DNA of 64,000 nt, taken from Prevotella sp. 885. Its GTDB lineage: Bacteria; Bacteroidota; Bacteroidia; Bacteroidales; Bacteroidaceae. Under the pieces are notes generated by a model that saw only the letters and a program-made list of their open reading frames with translations, was not told the origin of the DNA and searched no databases. Where the stretch lies: NCBI RefSeq assembly GCF_002265625.1, contig NZ_NOVE01000001.1, forward strand, positions 1 through 64,000. Reading direction: 5' to 3'. A program made the translations under genes and the position numbers. Position 1 is the stretch's first letter. Every line of letters begins with the position of its first letter. Positions 16,918-25,966 of this stretch are shown piece after piece.

Positions 16918-18219
16918 TTACTTTACAGTGATGAGATAATAGTTCTTCTTACCGCGCTGTACGAGAAGATACTTGCCGTCGATGAGATCTTCCTCGCCTA
17001 CTGGACGGTCGAAAGCTGCAAGCTTCTCCTTGTTGAGCGATACGCCACCACCCTGAACGAGCTTACGCATTTCGCCCTTAGAAGCGAAAATCTTAACGTC
17101 GTCACGTGTGAAGAGGTCAACAGCGGGCTGACCGAGTTGGTCCTTTGCAAGTGTGAAGTGAGGAACGCCCTCGAAGATGGAAAGCAATGTTGCCTCATCG
17201 AATTTCTGAAGGGTTTCCTTTGTTCCCTTACCGAAGAGGATGCTTGATGCCTCCTGCGCCAAAGCGAGATCGTCAGCTGAGTGTACCATTGTGGTAACCT
17301 CCTCAGCGAGTCGCTTCTGAAGAACACGACGACCCGGATCCTCTGTGTGCTCTGCAATGAGAGTGTCGATGGTCTCCTTGTCGAGGTCGGTGAATATCTT
17401 GATGTACTTCTCTGCCTCTGCGTCGCTGACGTTCAGCCAGAACTGATAGAAAGCATAAGGAGTGGTGCGCTGCGGGTCGAGCCATACGTTGCCGCTCTCT
17501 GTCTTGCCGAACTTCTTGCCGTCTGACTTTGTGATAAGCGGGCATGTAAGGCAGTAAGCCTCTGTCTCGTTGCCGAGTGTGCGGCGGATAAGCTCAGTAC
17601 CGGTGGTCATGTTGCCCCACTGGTCGTTACCGCCGAGCTGCAGGCGTACGCCGTGATGCTGATAGAGATAAAGGAAGTCGTAACCCTGGAGCAACTGGTA
17701 GGTGAACTCGGTGAATGAGAGTCCGTCACGTGCCTCGCCGTTAAGACGCTTCTGCACGCTGTCCTTTGCCATCATGTAGTTTACGGTGATGTGCTTGCCC
17801 ACCTCGCGAGCGAAGTCGAGGAAGGTGAAGTCCTTCATCCAGTCGTAGTTGTTAACGAGTTCTGCCTTGTTGGGTTCTGCGCCGTCGAAGTCAAGGAACT
17901 TAGACACTTGCTTCTTGATGGCCTCCTGGTTGTGGTAGAGAGTAGCTGAGTCGAGGAGATTACGCTCCTGGCTCTTTCCTGACGGGTCGCCAATCATACC
18001 TGTGGCACCGCCTACGAGAAGATAGGGCTTGTGTCCGCAGCGCTGCAGGTGACGCAGCATCATGATACCACAAAGATGGCCGATATGCAGAGAATCGGCA
18101 GTGGGGTCGGTGCCCAAATACGCAGACACCATGTGGGTATTGAGGTACTCCTCAGTACCGGGCATAATCTGCGCGAGCATGCCGCGCCAGCGCAGTTCTT
18201 CAACAAAGTTTTTTGCCAT
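16918..18219 (-). CDS. tyrS: Tyrosyl-tRNA synthetase
   Basis: 433 residues. Class I synthetase charging tRNA-Tyr. HIGH motif at 45-48 (SLHIGHLCG), tyrosine and tRNA pocket motifs including [12 protein letters not shown] near 196-207, and the KMSKS equivalent KFGKT at 236-240. The last 70 residues or so form an S4 RNA-binding domain ([19 protein letters not shown]). Last gene of the minus-strand series metK, DUF4271, hemD, rnpA, yidD, tyrS. The tRNA-Gln gene follows 72 bases downstream but has its own promoter. Confidence 0.98.
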   Translation of the reverse strand: MAKNFVEELRWRGMLAQIMPGTEEYLNTHMVSAYLGTDPTADSLHIGHLCGIMMLRHLQRCGHKPYLLVGGATGMIGDPSGKSQERNLLDSATLYHNQEAIKKQVSKFLDFDGAEPNKAELVNNYDWMKDFTFLDFAREVGKHITVNYMMAKDSVQKRLNGEARDGLSFTEFTYQLLQGYDFLYLYQHHGVRLQLGGNDQWGNMTTGTELIRRTLGNETEAYCLTCPLITKSDGKKFGKTESGNVWLDPQRTTPYAFYQFWLNVSDAEAEKYIKIFTDLDKETIDTLIAEHTEDPGRRVLQKRLAEEVTTMVHSADDLALAQEASSILFGKGTKETLQKFDEATLLSIFEGVPHFTLAKDQLGQPAVDLFTRDDVKIFASKGEMRKLVQGGGVSLNKEKLAAFDRPVGEEDLIDGKYLLVQRGKKNYYLITVK

Positions 18220-18333
18220 TGTGTTTTATTTAAGTTTAAGCTTAAGCCTTTCTTGGCCTCTTTGGACCTTTCTGAGCAATTGGGAAATCAAGACCGAGGG
18301 TAATTCCTAACTCCTAATTCCTAACTCCTAATT

Positions 18334-18354
18334 CTCTCGAGCATTGCTCGAGAG
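18334..18354. repeat. Perfect 9-bp stem-loop after yidD
   Basis: ctctcgagc, loop att, gctcgagag, ending one base before the yidD stop codon on the minus strand. No T tract follows, so it is not a typical terminator. Next to it is a short direct repeat of cctaactcctaatt (18305-18332). Confidence 0.5.
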
Positions 18355-18585
18355 CTACGGCACCGGGTCGTAGCCGGAGCCTCCCCAGGGGTTGCATCTC
18401 AGGATGCGCCATATTGCCAGCGCCATTCCCTTGAAGAATCCGTGCTTTGCGAGGGCTTGCCTTGCATACTCGGAGCATGTCGGTGTGAAGCGGCATGAGG
18501 GCGGCGTATAGGGCGTTATGAATAGCTGATAGAAGCGTATGGGCTGTATCACGAGCCATGCGAGGAATCGCGAGACCTTTTTCAT
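18355..18585 (-). CDS. yidD: Membrane protein insertion efficiency factor YidD
   Basis: 76 residues, the usual size. Signature segment [15 protein letters not shown] at about 30-44 and the end [13 protein letters not shown]. It has one amphipathic or hydrophobic N-terminal stretch ([15 protein letters not shown]). The protein assists YidC-dependent insertion into the inner membrane. The start overlaps the rnpA stop by four bases, the classical rnpA-yidD arrangement. A longer ORF in another frame (to 18616) is a shadow. Confidence 0.95.
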   Translation of the reverse strand: MKKVSRFLAWLVIQPIRFYQLFITPYTPPSCRFTPTCSEYARQALAKHGFFKGMALAIWRILRCNPWGGSGYDPVP

Positions 18586-19022
18586 TCTGCAGGGGTATTT
18601 TTATGATTGCTCGCAATACGTTCCGCTATACGAGTAAGGAGATTTCGCACCTTATCTGCCACTACATCAGTGGACACAAGCTGATCCGACGTCCATATAA
18701 AGCAGAGCGACATCTTGCGACGGCTGTCCGCCACCTCGTCCGCTGCAAGCGCTTCAAGGAGGATATGCTTGTTAAGGCGATATGCCTCCCTTACCTGACG
18801 CTTCACGTGGTTACGCTTTACGGCGCGCTTGAAGTATCGCTTTGGCACGCTTACCATCATCTGTGCCACCGTGCTCTCATCCTCCCCCATCGGCTCAGCC
18901 AAGTAGACCACGCGGAGCGGATATGCAGACATGGCTTTAGCTCCGCCACCCTTGAAAAGGCGGTCAATCTGCTTCTTGCTCTTGATGCGTTCGTCCAGTG
19001 AAAGGGAGAATGTTTTGTTCAT
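18582..19022 (-). CDS. rnpA: Ribonuclease P protein component
   Basis: 146 residues, slightly long because of a Bacteroidota-type insert (about 77-95). N-terminal [17 protein letters not shown] and the RNR signature [14 protein letters not shown] near 68-81 are clear. It is the basic protein subunit that helps RNase P RNA mature tRNA 5' ends. Overlaps yidD; hemD lies 38 bases upstream. Confidence 0.95.
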   Translation of the reverse strand: MNKTFSLSLDERIKSKKQIDRLFKGGGAKAMSAYPLRVVYLAEPMGEDESTVAQMMVSVPKRYFKRAVKRNHVKRQVREAYRLNKHILLEALAADEVADSRRKMSLCFIWTSDQLVSTDVVADKVRNLLTRIAERIASNHKNTPAE

Positions 19023-19060
19023 TTTCTTATCGGTAGGCTTGTTATATATAAGTATTATGC

Positions 19061-19807
19061 TTACTTTATATTCTCAAGATATCCTCTGAGGGCGCTCGTC
19101 ATTGAAGGATGTTCCTTTGTGGGTGCCTCGAGGTCGAGTCTGAATCCTTCGTCAGCCACTGCCTTAGCGGTAGTAGGACCAAAGGTTGCGATGCGTACTT
19201 CGCCCTGCTTGAAGTCGGGGAAGTTCTTTGTGAACGCCTTGATGCCGGTGGGGCTGAAGAACACGAGCATGTCGCAGTCGAAATTCTTTGCCTCCTCTTC
19301 AGTAAAGTCGTTGCTGACGGTGCGGTACATCACGCATTCCTTGTGATTGAGCTTCTTGGCGTCGAGCTGCTTCTGCACGTCGTCGTTGTGAACCGAGCTC
19401 AGGGGCACGAGGAACTTCTCTGTCTTGTGCTTCACCATAGTGGGGATGAGCGAGTCAATCTTTCCTGTGTTGCCGAAGAACACCTTGCGCTTTCTGTACT
19501 GCACGTACTTCTGGATGTAGAGAGCGATTGTCTCTGTAACGCAGAAATACTTCATGTCCTCAGGAATAGTAATGCGCATCTCCTTTGCCAACTTGAAGTA
19601 GTTGTCGATGGCGTGGCGTGAAGTGAACACTACTGCGGTATAGTCAAGCAGTCCGATCTTCTGCTGACGGAATTCTTTAGGGCTGAGTCCTTCCACCTTG
19701 ATGAAGGGGCGGAATACCAGCTCGACTCCGAAGTCTTTTGCAATGTCGTAGTACGGCGATTTCTCGCTTGACGGTTCTGGCTGGGATATCAGAATCTTCT
19801 TTATCAT
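19061..19807 (-). CDS. hemD: Uroporphyrinogen-III synthase
   Basis: 248 residues. It closes hydroxymethylbilane to uroporphyrinogen III in tetrapyrrole synthesis. The family is divergent; support comes from the two-lobed pattern (ILISQPEPSS at the start, FTSRHAIDNYF near 61-71, FFSPTGIKAF near 185-194, IATFGPTTAKAVADEG near 206-221) and the length. The location between a DUF4271 gene and rnpA is a recurring Bacteroidota arrangement. No other heme genes are in the window. Confidence 0.9.
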   Translation of the reverse strand: MIKKILISQPEPSSEKSPYYDIAKDFGVELVFRPFIKVEGLSPKEFRQQKIGLLDYTAVVFTSRHAIDNYFKLAKEMRITIPEDMKYFCVTETIALYIQKYVQYRKRKVFFGNTGKIDSLIPTMVKHKTEKFLVPLSSVHNDDVQKQLDAKKLNHKECVMYRTVSNDFTEEEAKNFDCDMLVFFSPTGIKAFTKNFPDFKQGEVRIATFGPTTAKAVADEGFRLDLEAPTKEHPSMTSALRGYLENIK

Positions 19808-19889
19808 TTGTATTATTTTGAATAGCTTATTCTATTGTTGAACGTTCTTTTGTGTCTATACATTTATATGCGACAATACGCAGGATTCC

Positions 19890-20939
19890 TTAGGCGCTGA
19901 CCTTCAAGAATCCTGTCAAAATGTCGAGCGATCCCATGAGCGCTACGAGCGGGATGGCTTCAAGCGTGCAAAAGTACAAAAAAATCTGCAAAGAATTGCC
20001 GCTGTGTCTGAAAAAGATGAGATACGACTTATACAATGCGAGTATTTTGAACACCACTAACACCGCCATTGTACAAATGAGGGTGGTCTGCACGGGCATC
20101 TCGAAGTATGCCTGAAGCATTACTATCGGGAATACACACACTCCTTCCATGGCAAGCAGGAAGAGGAACGACTTGAGCCATTCCTCGTTGCGCCGTCGGT
20201 CGAAGAACACCCATCCTGCCATTGAGAAAGCGGCTGTCTTGACGAGGACGTACACCAGCATCACCGCCACATATACGCCTATCACCTGTATCTGGTCGAT
20301 AAGGAAAGTCCTCACTCCCTGCGTCTGCACGTAGAAGAAATAGACAAGGGAGAAGAGCAGACAGCTCTGCAGCACGAGGAAGAACTGGAAGCGGAACTCG
20401 CTGGAGGTCTCCGTCACGGCTGTCATGTTCTGGCTTACTGGCGGGCGGAAGAAGTTCTTCGCCTGCCTTACTATGAAGCGTTTGGTCTTGGCGAAGGCAA
20501 GCATGGCAAGGATGAAGCATCCGAGCAGCAGGGCGGTAATGATGTTGTCACGCGCTATGCTGTAGGGCACGGGGTCGCCAGCCACGCCGAGTCGTCCGCC
20601 GAAGAGGTCTGGATTGAAGAACGGCTTGCCGGTGAAGTACGACTCACGGTAATACTTCGGCATGTTCACGTCGCGCCAGGAGCGTCCTTTCGGCTGTCCC
20701 GGCAGGTGCAGCGTGTCGGGTTGCTCGCTCCACGTTATCTCCGACGGCTTGATATTTGCCTGTATGGCAGAGTCCTGCTGTTCTGGCGTGGCGTCCTTGG
20801 GCAGCCATCTCAGCACCTCAGCCGGCGTGGGCTGACGGTGCTGCTGTCCCTCGCGCCTCTGCATTGCCGAAATGGGCATGCCGTCCTCACCGAGGGTTAT
20901 CTCCTCGGTATGTATAGAGTCGGAAGCGAGAATATTCAT
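19890..20939 (-). CDS. DUF4271 multi-pass membrane protein
   Basis: 349 residues. A soluble N-terminal region of about 130 residues, rich in Pro, Gln and Asp, precedes roughly seven hydrophobic segments (ITALLLGCFILAMLAFA, FFLVLQSCLLFSLVYFFYV, VIGVYVAVMLVYVLVKTAA, SFLFLLAMEGVCVFPIVML, TLICTMAVLVVFKILAL and two at the end). No catalytic motif. The function of this family is unknown; its conserved position next to hemD in Bacteroidota suggests a membrane role in the same unit but does not prove one. A soluble N-terminus this long may be particular to this lineage. Confidence 0.85.
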   Translation of the reverse strand: MNILASDSIHTEEITLGEDGMPISAMQRREGQQHRQPTPAEVLRWLPKDATPEQQDSAIQANIKPSEITWSEQPDTLHLPGQPKGRSWRDVNMPKYYRESYFTGKPFFNPDLFGGRLGVAGDPVPYSIARDNIITALLLGCFILAMLAFAKTKRFIVRQAKNFFRPPVSQNMTAVTETSSEFRFQFFLVLQSCLLFSLVYFFYVQTQGVRTFLIDQIQVIGVYVAVMLVYVLVKTAAFSMAGWVFFDRRRNEEWLKSFLFLLAMEGVCVFPIVMLQAYFEMPVQTTLICTMAVLVVFKILALYKSYLIFFRHSGNSLQIFLYFCTLEAIPLVALMGSLDILTGFLKVSA

Positions 20940-20958
20940 CTTTTTCTTTATTTAATTC

Positions 20959-22224
20959 TTAGTTGTTGATACCGAACTTCTTCTTGATATCGTTCACGCG
21001 GTCGAGCTTCTCCCATGTGAAGAGCTCCACGTCCATGGTCTTTGTCTCATGGTAACGCGATGAGAATGTCTTCTTCACAATCTCGTTCTTGCGTCCCATG
21101 TGACCGTAAGCGGCTGTCTCAAGGTACATAGGCTGACGGAGCTTCAGCGTCTGCTCGATGGCCTTCGGACGAAGATCGAAGAGCTCTGATATCTTCTGAG
21201 CTATCTCTGCGTCGCTGACGCCAACGCGTGAGCGTCCGTATGTATTAACATAGATGTTAACAGGCTTTGCCACACCGATGGCGTAGCTTATCTGGACGAG
21301 CATCTCGTCTGCCACACCTGCTGCCACCATGTTCTTGGCGATGTAGCGGGCTGCGTAAGCTGCGGAGCGGTCCACCTTGGAAGGATCCTTGCCTGAGAAG
21401 GCTCCGCCTCCGTGTGCTCCCTTGCCGCCGTATGTGTCGACGATGATCTTGCGTCCGGTCAGACCTGTGTCGCCGTGAGGACCACCGATTACGAACTTGC
21501 CTGTAGGATTGACGAAGTACTTGATGTCGTCACCAAAGAGTGCGAGCACCTTGTCGCTGTGTATCTGTGCCTTGACGCGCGGCATGAGGATGTTGATGAC
21601 ATCGTCCTTGATTTTCTGAAGCATGCGGGCATCATCGTCGTCAAACTCGTCGTGCTGTGTAGACACTACGATGGTGTCGATACGCTGCGGGATGCCTTCC
21701 TCAGAATATTCCACTGTCACCTGACTCTTCGAGTCGGGACGGAGATAAGTCATTTCCTTGCCTTCCTTGCGGATGTCAGCGAGTGTGCGCATGATGAGCT
21801 GGGCGAGGTCGAGCGTTACGGGCATGTAGTTCTCGGTCTCGTTGGTGGCGTAACCGAACATCATTCCCTGGTCGCCGGCACCCTGGTCTTCCTCCTTCTC
21901 CTGAGTAACGCCGCGGTCGATATCCTCCGACTGCTCGTGAATGGCAGTAAGGACGCCGCATGAGTTGCCGTCAAACTGATACTCTGACTTCGTGTAGCCA
22001 ATCTTGTTGATGGTCTTACGGGCGATGGTCTGCAGGTCGATGTAGACGTTGCTGCGCACCTCTCCCATGACAACCACCTGACCGGTAGTTACGAACGACT
22101 CGATGGCACAATGTGCCTTTTCGTCGTAAGCGAGGAACTGATCGACAAGTGCGTCGGAGATTTGGTCAGCCACCTTATCGGGATGGCCTTCAGAAACTGA
22201 TTCAGATGAAAAAAGATAATTCAT
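20959..22224 (-). CDS. metK: S-adenosylmethionine synthetase
   Basis: 421 residues from the ATG at 22224; the frame extends three codons further to a TTG, which is unlikely to be the start because the family begins MxYLFSSESVSEGHPDK. It makes S-adenosylmethionine from methionine and ATP. Visible motifs: GHPDKVADQISDALVD near 14-29, the P-loop-like GGPHGDTGLTGRKIIVDTYG in the middle and GGGAFSGKDPSKVDRSAAY. Likely first gene of the unit running to tyrS; the DUF4271 gene starts 19 bases downstream. Preceded by a leader of about 200 bases. Confidence 0.98.
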   Translation of the reverse strand: MNYLFSSESVSEGHPDKVADQISDALVDQFLAYDEKAHCAIESFVTTGQVVVMGEVRSNVYIDLQTIARKTINKIGYTKSEYQFDGNSCGVLTAIHEQSEDIDRGVTQEKEEDQGAGDQGMMFGYATNETENYMPVTLDLAQLIMRTLADIRKEGKEMTYLRPDSKSQVTVEYSEEGIPQRIDTIVVSTQHDEFDDDDARMLQKIKDDVINILMPRVKAQIHSDKVLALFGDDIKYFVNPTGKFVIGGPHGDTGLTGRKIIVDTYGGKGAHGGGAFSGKDPSKVDRSAAYAARYIAKNMVAAGVADEMLVQISYAIGVAKPVNIYVNTYGRSRVGVSDAEIAQKISELFDLRPKAIEQTLKLRQPMYLETAAYGHMGRKNEIVKKTFSSRYHETKTMDVELFTWEKLDRVNDIKKKFGINN

Positions 22225-22432
22225 TTTTTCCAATTTTTAAAAGTTAAAAAAATAGTGGAAAAACACCAATTACCGCTATCTAATTGTTATCCTTTAATGG
22301 GGTGAGCCACACGCCGCAAGGTTATCGCGAATGACGCGTTGCTGAATTAGAATTTGCAGTTTTAGCATTTTTTTGTGTGGTTGCAAGCAGCCAAATTCTT
22401 CCACATTATGTATACTGTCTAAATTTTCGGGT
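22225..22432 (-). other. Long 5' leader of metK
   Basis: About 200 bases between the -7 element and the ATG. It contains a GC-rich stretch at 22303-22345 with cgcgtcattcgcg and a ccttgcgg...taaagg pair. I looked for SAM-I and SAM-II riboswitch features and did not find a convincing match. No ORF. Confidence 0.35.
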
Positions 22433-22441
22433 GCAAAGGTA
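22433..22441 (-). promoter_or_regulatory. -7 element for metK
   Basis: The reverse complement is TACCTTTGC; the -33 position has TTCG rather than TTTG. Confidence 0.5.
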
Positions 22442-22538
22442 CTGAGAATTTTCGATTTGGCGAAGGAAAAGCCATATAAATAATGTTATAGGGCTATAGA
22501 AACCAAGAAGAGGAGGTGAAGTCCAAAGTATAGCAGCA

Positions 22539-22591
22539 CGCCCTGTAATGGCAAAAGCATTGATAATTATCGCTTTTGCCTTTACAGGGCG
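22539..22591. repeat. Long hairpin downstream of the amylase gene
   Basis: CGCCCTGTAA t GGCAAAAGC pairs with GCTTTTGCC t TTACAGGGCG around a 13-base loop (19 pairs, one mismatch). A T run follows it only in the plus direction, although the adjacent gene is on the minus strand and would be read toward it. It may act as a 3' end stabiliser or terminator. The rest of 22442-22616 shows nothing. Confidence 0.6.
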
Positions 22592-22616
22592 CATTGTTTT
22601 TTATCTGTCCCTCATT

Positions 22617-25600
22617 TTAACGTACTACAAACTTTTTTCCGTTGGCAATATAGATGCCCGGACGTAGAGTGTAGGTTGAAGATTTGAGGTCGGACATTAC
22701 AGCAACACATTCGCCATTGAGTGTGTATACCTTAACCATTGTCTTGGCTGCAGCGTTGATGCCGTTGATAGCTGTTGGAACTCTGATTGAACCATTAACG
22801 CCATTGAAGTCGTAGCACTTGCCGTTCTGATAGATAAGGTCGGCTGTCTGCTCACCACTGCCATTGTTGAAGATGATGTGTGTAGGCATCTCGGTCTTGT
22901 CGCCCTTATACTCCCACATCCAAATGGTCATGCCGTTGTATGTCTTTGAAGTCTTGACACAATCCTCGCCTGGCCAGGTGCCGCCAGTATAGTTGTCATT
23001 ACCCAAGTTGCAGTTCCATACCCATGTCTTAACTGTTGTCCATGATGTAGGAGCTGCAAAGTATACATAGTACTTGCAAGTCGGTTCTGGGTTAGGTGTC
23101 GGGTCTGGTTCTGGATCAGGATTCGGATTCGGGTTAGGCTCAGGAGCAGCAATATCGCTAAGCACCTTGTATCCAGAGCCACCATCGTAAGAGAAGAATG
23201 TTGTAGCTGTGATGTTTGTAATGTCAGCAGTCTGTGCACTGCCACCATTGTTGAGAATCATGTTGAACGACTCTACGCCATCTACCACGAACATGTAATA
23301 TTCTACACCCTCAACAGTGGCCGTTGCTGTCATCTTGTTTCCTGGCCAAGCGCCATTGAGAGTTTTTGCATTCTCACCGCCAGCTGTCCAAACATAGAGG
23401 TTAGGAGCTTTGTCTGCCTTAACATAAACGATGATAGAAGCGTTGGGGTCTACCTTCTTGTATGTTGCCGAACCAGTGTACTCTGTACCCTCGTCGTTGG
23501 TTGCACCCCATTTAACTGTCTTGGTGTCGCCAAACTTCATGTCTGAACCGATAGTGAATGTAGCACCCTCGCTTGAGATTTCCACCTTGTCCTCACCGTC
23601 AATCTGATACCAACCGCTTGTTGCGCCGTCGTTAAGAGAAGCCGTAACGGTAACGGTCTCTGTGCGGAAGCTGCCGCCATTAGGATCGAACACAACGGCT
23701 CCGTCCTGCTCGGCATCCTCGCTGCCATAATATATAGTTGTGCCAGCCTCTTCCTGACCGTCGTAAGCCTGACCGTCCTTGCTCTTTGCTGAAGAAGTGT
23801 AGATGAAAGGACCATCCTCGCCTACAATGCCACCCTTCCAGTCTTTTACCAGCACGCGCACCTGACCCTGTGTTGCAGGAGCGTCAACGGTGATGGTAGA
23901 ACCAGAATATGTCTTACCGGTTACGATGTCGGTGTATGTGCCTGCGGGGCAACCTGTGAATGTGGCGCCGCCGTTGAGGGCAACGAGAGCATAGCTGTTC
24001 TCAGAAGCACGCTTGAAAGCGATACCTGTCGTTGACGTGCAACCCTCGTCGGTCCACTGACCCTTACGCAGGGCGGGAACAGCCTGACGAATCTTGTTCA
24101 GACGGATGAGGTGCTGAGCGAGGTCGTGGTTGAGAGTGGCGTTAACGTTGCCTGAAGCGGTGTACTGACCGAAGTCGGTAGCCTCAACGTCGCCTGTGAT
24201 GTAGCCGCCGAAATAGGCACGGCCTGTGTTAGAGAGCGGACCGTTAGGACCGTCGTCAATAACCAGACCGCGACGGAAGCCAACCTCTGAACCATAATAG
24301 ATACAAGGAATGCCACGGAATGTGAACATAAGCGAGAGGTTCTCTGCCCACTGTGCATCGCTGCCACCGAAGCGCACGCGGTCGTTAGGCTGAGGTCCGT
24401 AGTCGTGGCTGTCTACATAAACCACGTTATAAGTTGCGTCGTTATATTTAGCATCGCCATCCTTTGCAAGGCGGAATGCAGAACCTGCGTTTGAGAAGTT
24501 GTAGTGGAGGGGGAAGTCAATCACGTTGAAACCGCTGCTCTGTGTGTAGTCGGGCTTATGCCATGCGCCATTAAGCATGAAAGTGTTGTTGCTTGTGGGC
24601 GAATCGGCTACGTCCTTAAGGCAGAGATTCATGTTGCCAAGAGGAGCTGCACCTTCGGGCACCACCTGCTTGTCCCACCATGTGGCATCGCTGTTCCATG
24701 AATTCATGATGTCCTGGTCTGACTTCCATGTATAGAAGTAAGGAGAGAGACAGTCCTGACCACGATACTGTACGCTGCCGAAGCGTGCGCACACCTCGCC
24801 ATACATAAAGAAAGGTGCCTGGTTCAGACGCTTGCTCTTATACTGCTCGCCAAGAGCTTTGAACTGAGGAATGAAAACCTTGTTGAATGTAAGACGTGAG
24901 ATATGGCCAGATGTGTCGATACGGAAACCGTCAACACCCATCTTGATGAACTCGCCATAGCACTTTACGAGATACTCTGCCACGGCGTCGTTCTCGGTGT
25001 TAAGGTCTACGCAGTCGCCTGCAATCTGTCCCCACCAACGGTTAGGCTCGTCCCAGTTCCACTGTGTGGCCACATGGTGCCAGTAGTTGTGTGAGTCGTG
25101 GTTGGTTCCATCGGTGTTCTTCATCAGGGCCAGACGGCGCTGGTACTGTTTTCCACCAGGAATTGTGAGATAATCAGAACCAAGAACACTGGTGTTCGGA
25201 ATCATACAAGCGTCGATTTCAGCCTGGTTGCGAAGCTTGGTGTTGCGCTCAAACTCCTTGCATAGATTCTCCTCGCCGAAGTTACCAGTGTGGTTGAGCA
25301 CGATGTCGAGCACAATCTTGATGCCCTTGGCATGTGCCTTGTCTATGAGTTCCTGGAACATCACGTCACCGCTCTTCGAGCCGTCACCGCTCTGGTAGCG
25401 GCAATCAACGTGTGTGAAGTCCATGGCATGGTAGCCATGATAATCGTAACCCGATGCGTTCTGCACTACTGGAGTAATCCAGATAGCTGTGAAGCCAAGT
25501 GCCTTGATATAGTCGAGCTTATCGATAACGCCCTGGAAGTCGCCTCGCCAACATGGGTCGCCTGTATCAATCTGGCATTGTTTGTTATCCCAACACAATA

Positions 25601-25763
25601 CATTATTCTGCGGATCTCCATCGTAGAAACGGGTGGTAATCATAAAGTAAATACTTTCGTCGCGAAAGTCCGTTCGCTGACTGTTGAAATCGTTCGCCAT
25701 AACTGGCATGGCGATGAGCATAATCAGTAGAAATGCCCACATCTTAAGTTTGTAGTTAATCAT
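22617..25763 (-). CDS. Secreted alpha-amylase (GH13) with two starch-binding modules and T9SS-like tail
   Basis: 1048 residues with a signal peptide (MWAFLLIMLIAMPVMA). The GH13 catalytic domain shows region I DIVLNH (153-158), region II GFRID with nucleophile Asp283, region III YGE with acid Glu323, and region IV VDSHD with Asp454. A beta domain follows, then a CBM26-like starch-binding module near 780-865 (VYVKADKAPNLYVWT), a Pro/Asn/Asp/Glu linker near 875-900, and a second CBM26-like module (YYVYFAAPTSWTTVKTWVW). The C-terminus (VKVYTLNGECV...GKKFVVR) resembles a type IX sorting tail. It should hydrolyse starch or related alpha-glucans outside the cell. No SusC/D pair is present, so it is not in a canonical starch-utilisation locus here. 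Own promoter. Confidence 0.94.
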   Translation of the reverse strand: MINYKLKMWAFLLIMLIAMPVMANDFNSQRTDFRDESIYFMITTRFYDGDPQNNVLCWDNKQCQIDTGDPCWRGDFQGVIDKLDYIKALGFTAIWITPVVQNASGYDYHGYHAMDFTHVDCRYQSGDGSKSGDVMFQELIDKAHAKGIKIVLDIVLNHTGNFGEENLCKEFERNTKLRNQAEIDACMIPNTSVLGSDYLTIPGGKQYQRRLALMKNTDGTNHDSHNYWHHVATQWNWDEPNRWWGQIAGDCVDLNTENDAVAEYLVKCYGEFIKMGVDGFRIDTSGHISRLTFNKVFIPQFKALGEQYKSKRLNQAPFFMYGEVCARFGSVQYRGQDCLSPYFYTWKSDQDIMNSWNSDATWWDKQVVPEGAAPLGNMNLCLKDVADSPTSNNTFMLNGAWHKPDYTQSSGFNVIDFPLHYNFSNAGSAFRLAKDGDAKYNDATYNVVYVDSHDYGPQPNDRVRFGGSDAQWAENLSLMFTFRGIPCIYYGSEVGFRRGLVIDDGPNGPLSNTGRAYFGGYITGDVEATDFGQYTASGNVNATLNHDLAQHLIRLNKIRQAVPALRKGQWTDEGCTSTTGIAFKRASENSYALVALNGGATFTGCPAGTYTDIVTGKTYSGSTITVDAPATQGQVRVLVKDWKGGIVGEDGPFIYTSSAKSKDGQAYDGQEEAGTTIYYGSEDAEQDGAVVFDPNGGSFRTETVTVTASLNDGATSGWYQIDGEDKVEISSEGATFTIGSDMKFGDTKTVKWGATNDEGTEYTGSATYKKVDPNASIIVYVKADKAPNLYVWTAGGENAKTLNGAWPGNKMTATATVEGVEYYMFVVDGVESFNMILNNGGSAQTADITNITATTFFSYDGGSGYKVLSDIAAPEPNPNPNPDPEPDPTPNPEPTCKYYVYFAAPTSWTTVKTWVWNCNLGNDNYTGGTWPGEDCVKTSKTYNGMTIWMWEYKGDKTEMPTHIIFNNGSGEQTADLIYQNGKCYDFNGVNGSIRVPTAINGINAAAKTMVKVYTLNGECVAVMSDLKSSTYTLRPGIYIANGKKFVVR

Positions 25764-25806
25764 AAAATAGGTTTTGGAAAAACGGTTATTAGTTATCTTT
25801 TCTGTT

Positions 25807-25839
25807 GCAAAAGTACAGATGCAAAGTAATAACTAACAA
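25807..25839 (-). promoter_or_regulatory. Promoter of the amylase gene
   Basis: The reverse complement has TTG, 21 bases, then TACTTTTGC, about 45 bases before the ATG. Confidence 0.6.
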
Positions 25840-25893
25840 CTTAATAAATGAAAAACAACAAAAGAGTTTGGGCAATCGTTTGCACAAAAACGT

Positions 25894-25949
25894 AAAAAAA
25901 GGCGTGTCAAAACTCAATCAGCCCGCGCTGATTAAGTTTTTGACACGCC
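25894..25949 (-). terminator. Terminator of the rbfA-permease-secreted-protein unit
   Basis: The stem GGCGTGTCAAAAact / ttTTTGACACGCC with an inner AATCAG/CTGATT pair, followed on the minus strand by seven T, lies 18 bases past the stop. Confidence 0.9.
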
Positions 25950-25966
25950 CTCTCCTAATGTTTGCT

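Noticed and set aside
22225-22432. SAM-II riboswitch ahead of metK
   Set aside because: I could not find the conserved pseudoknot sequences; only a GC-rich segment is present.
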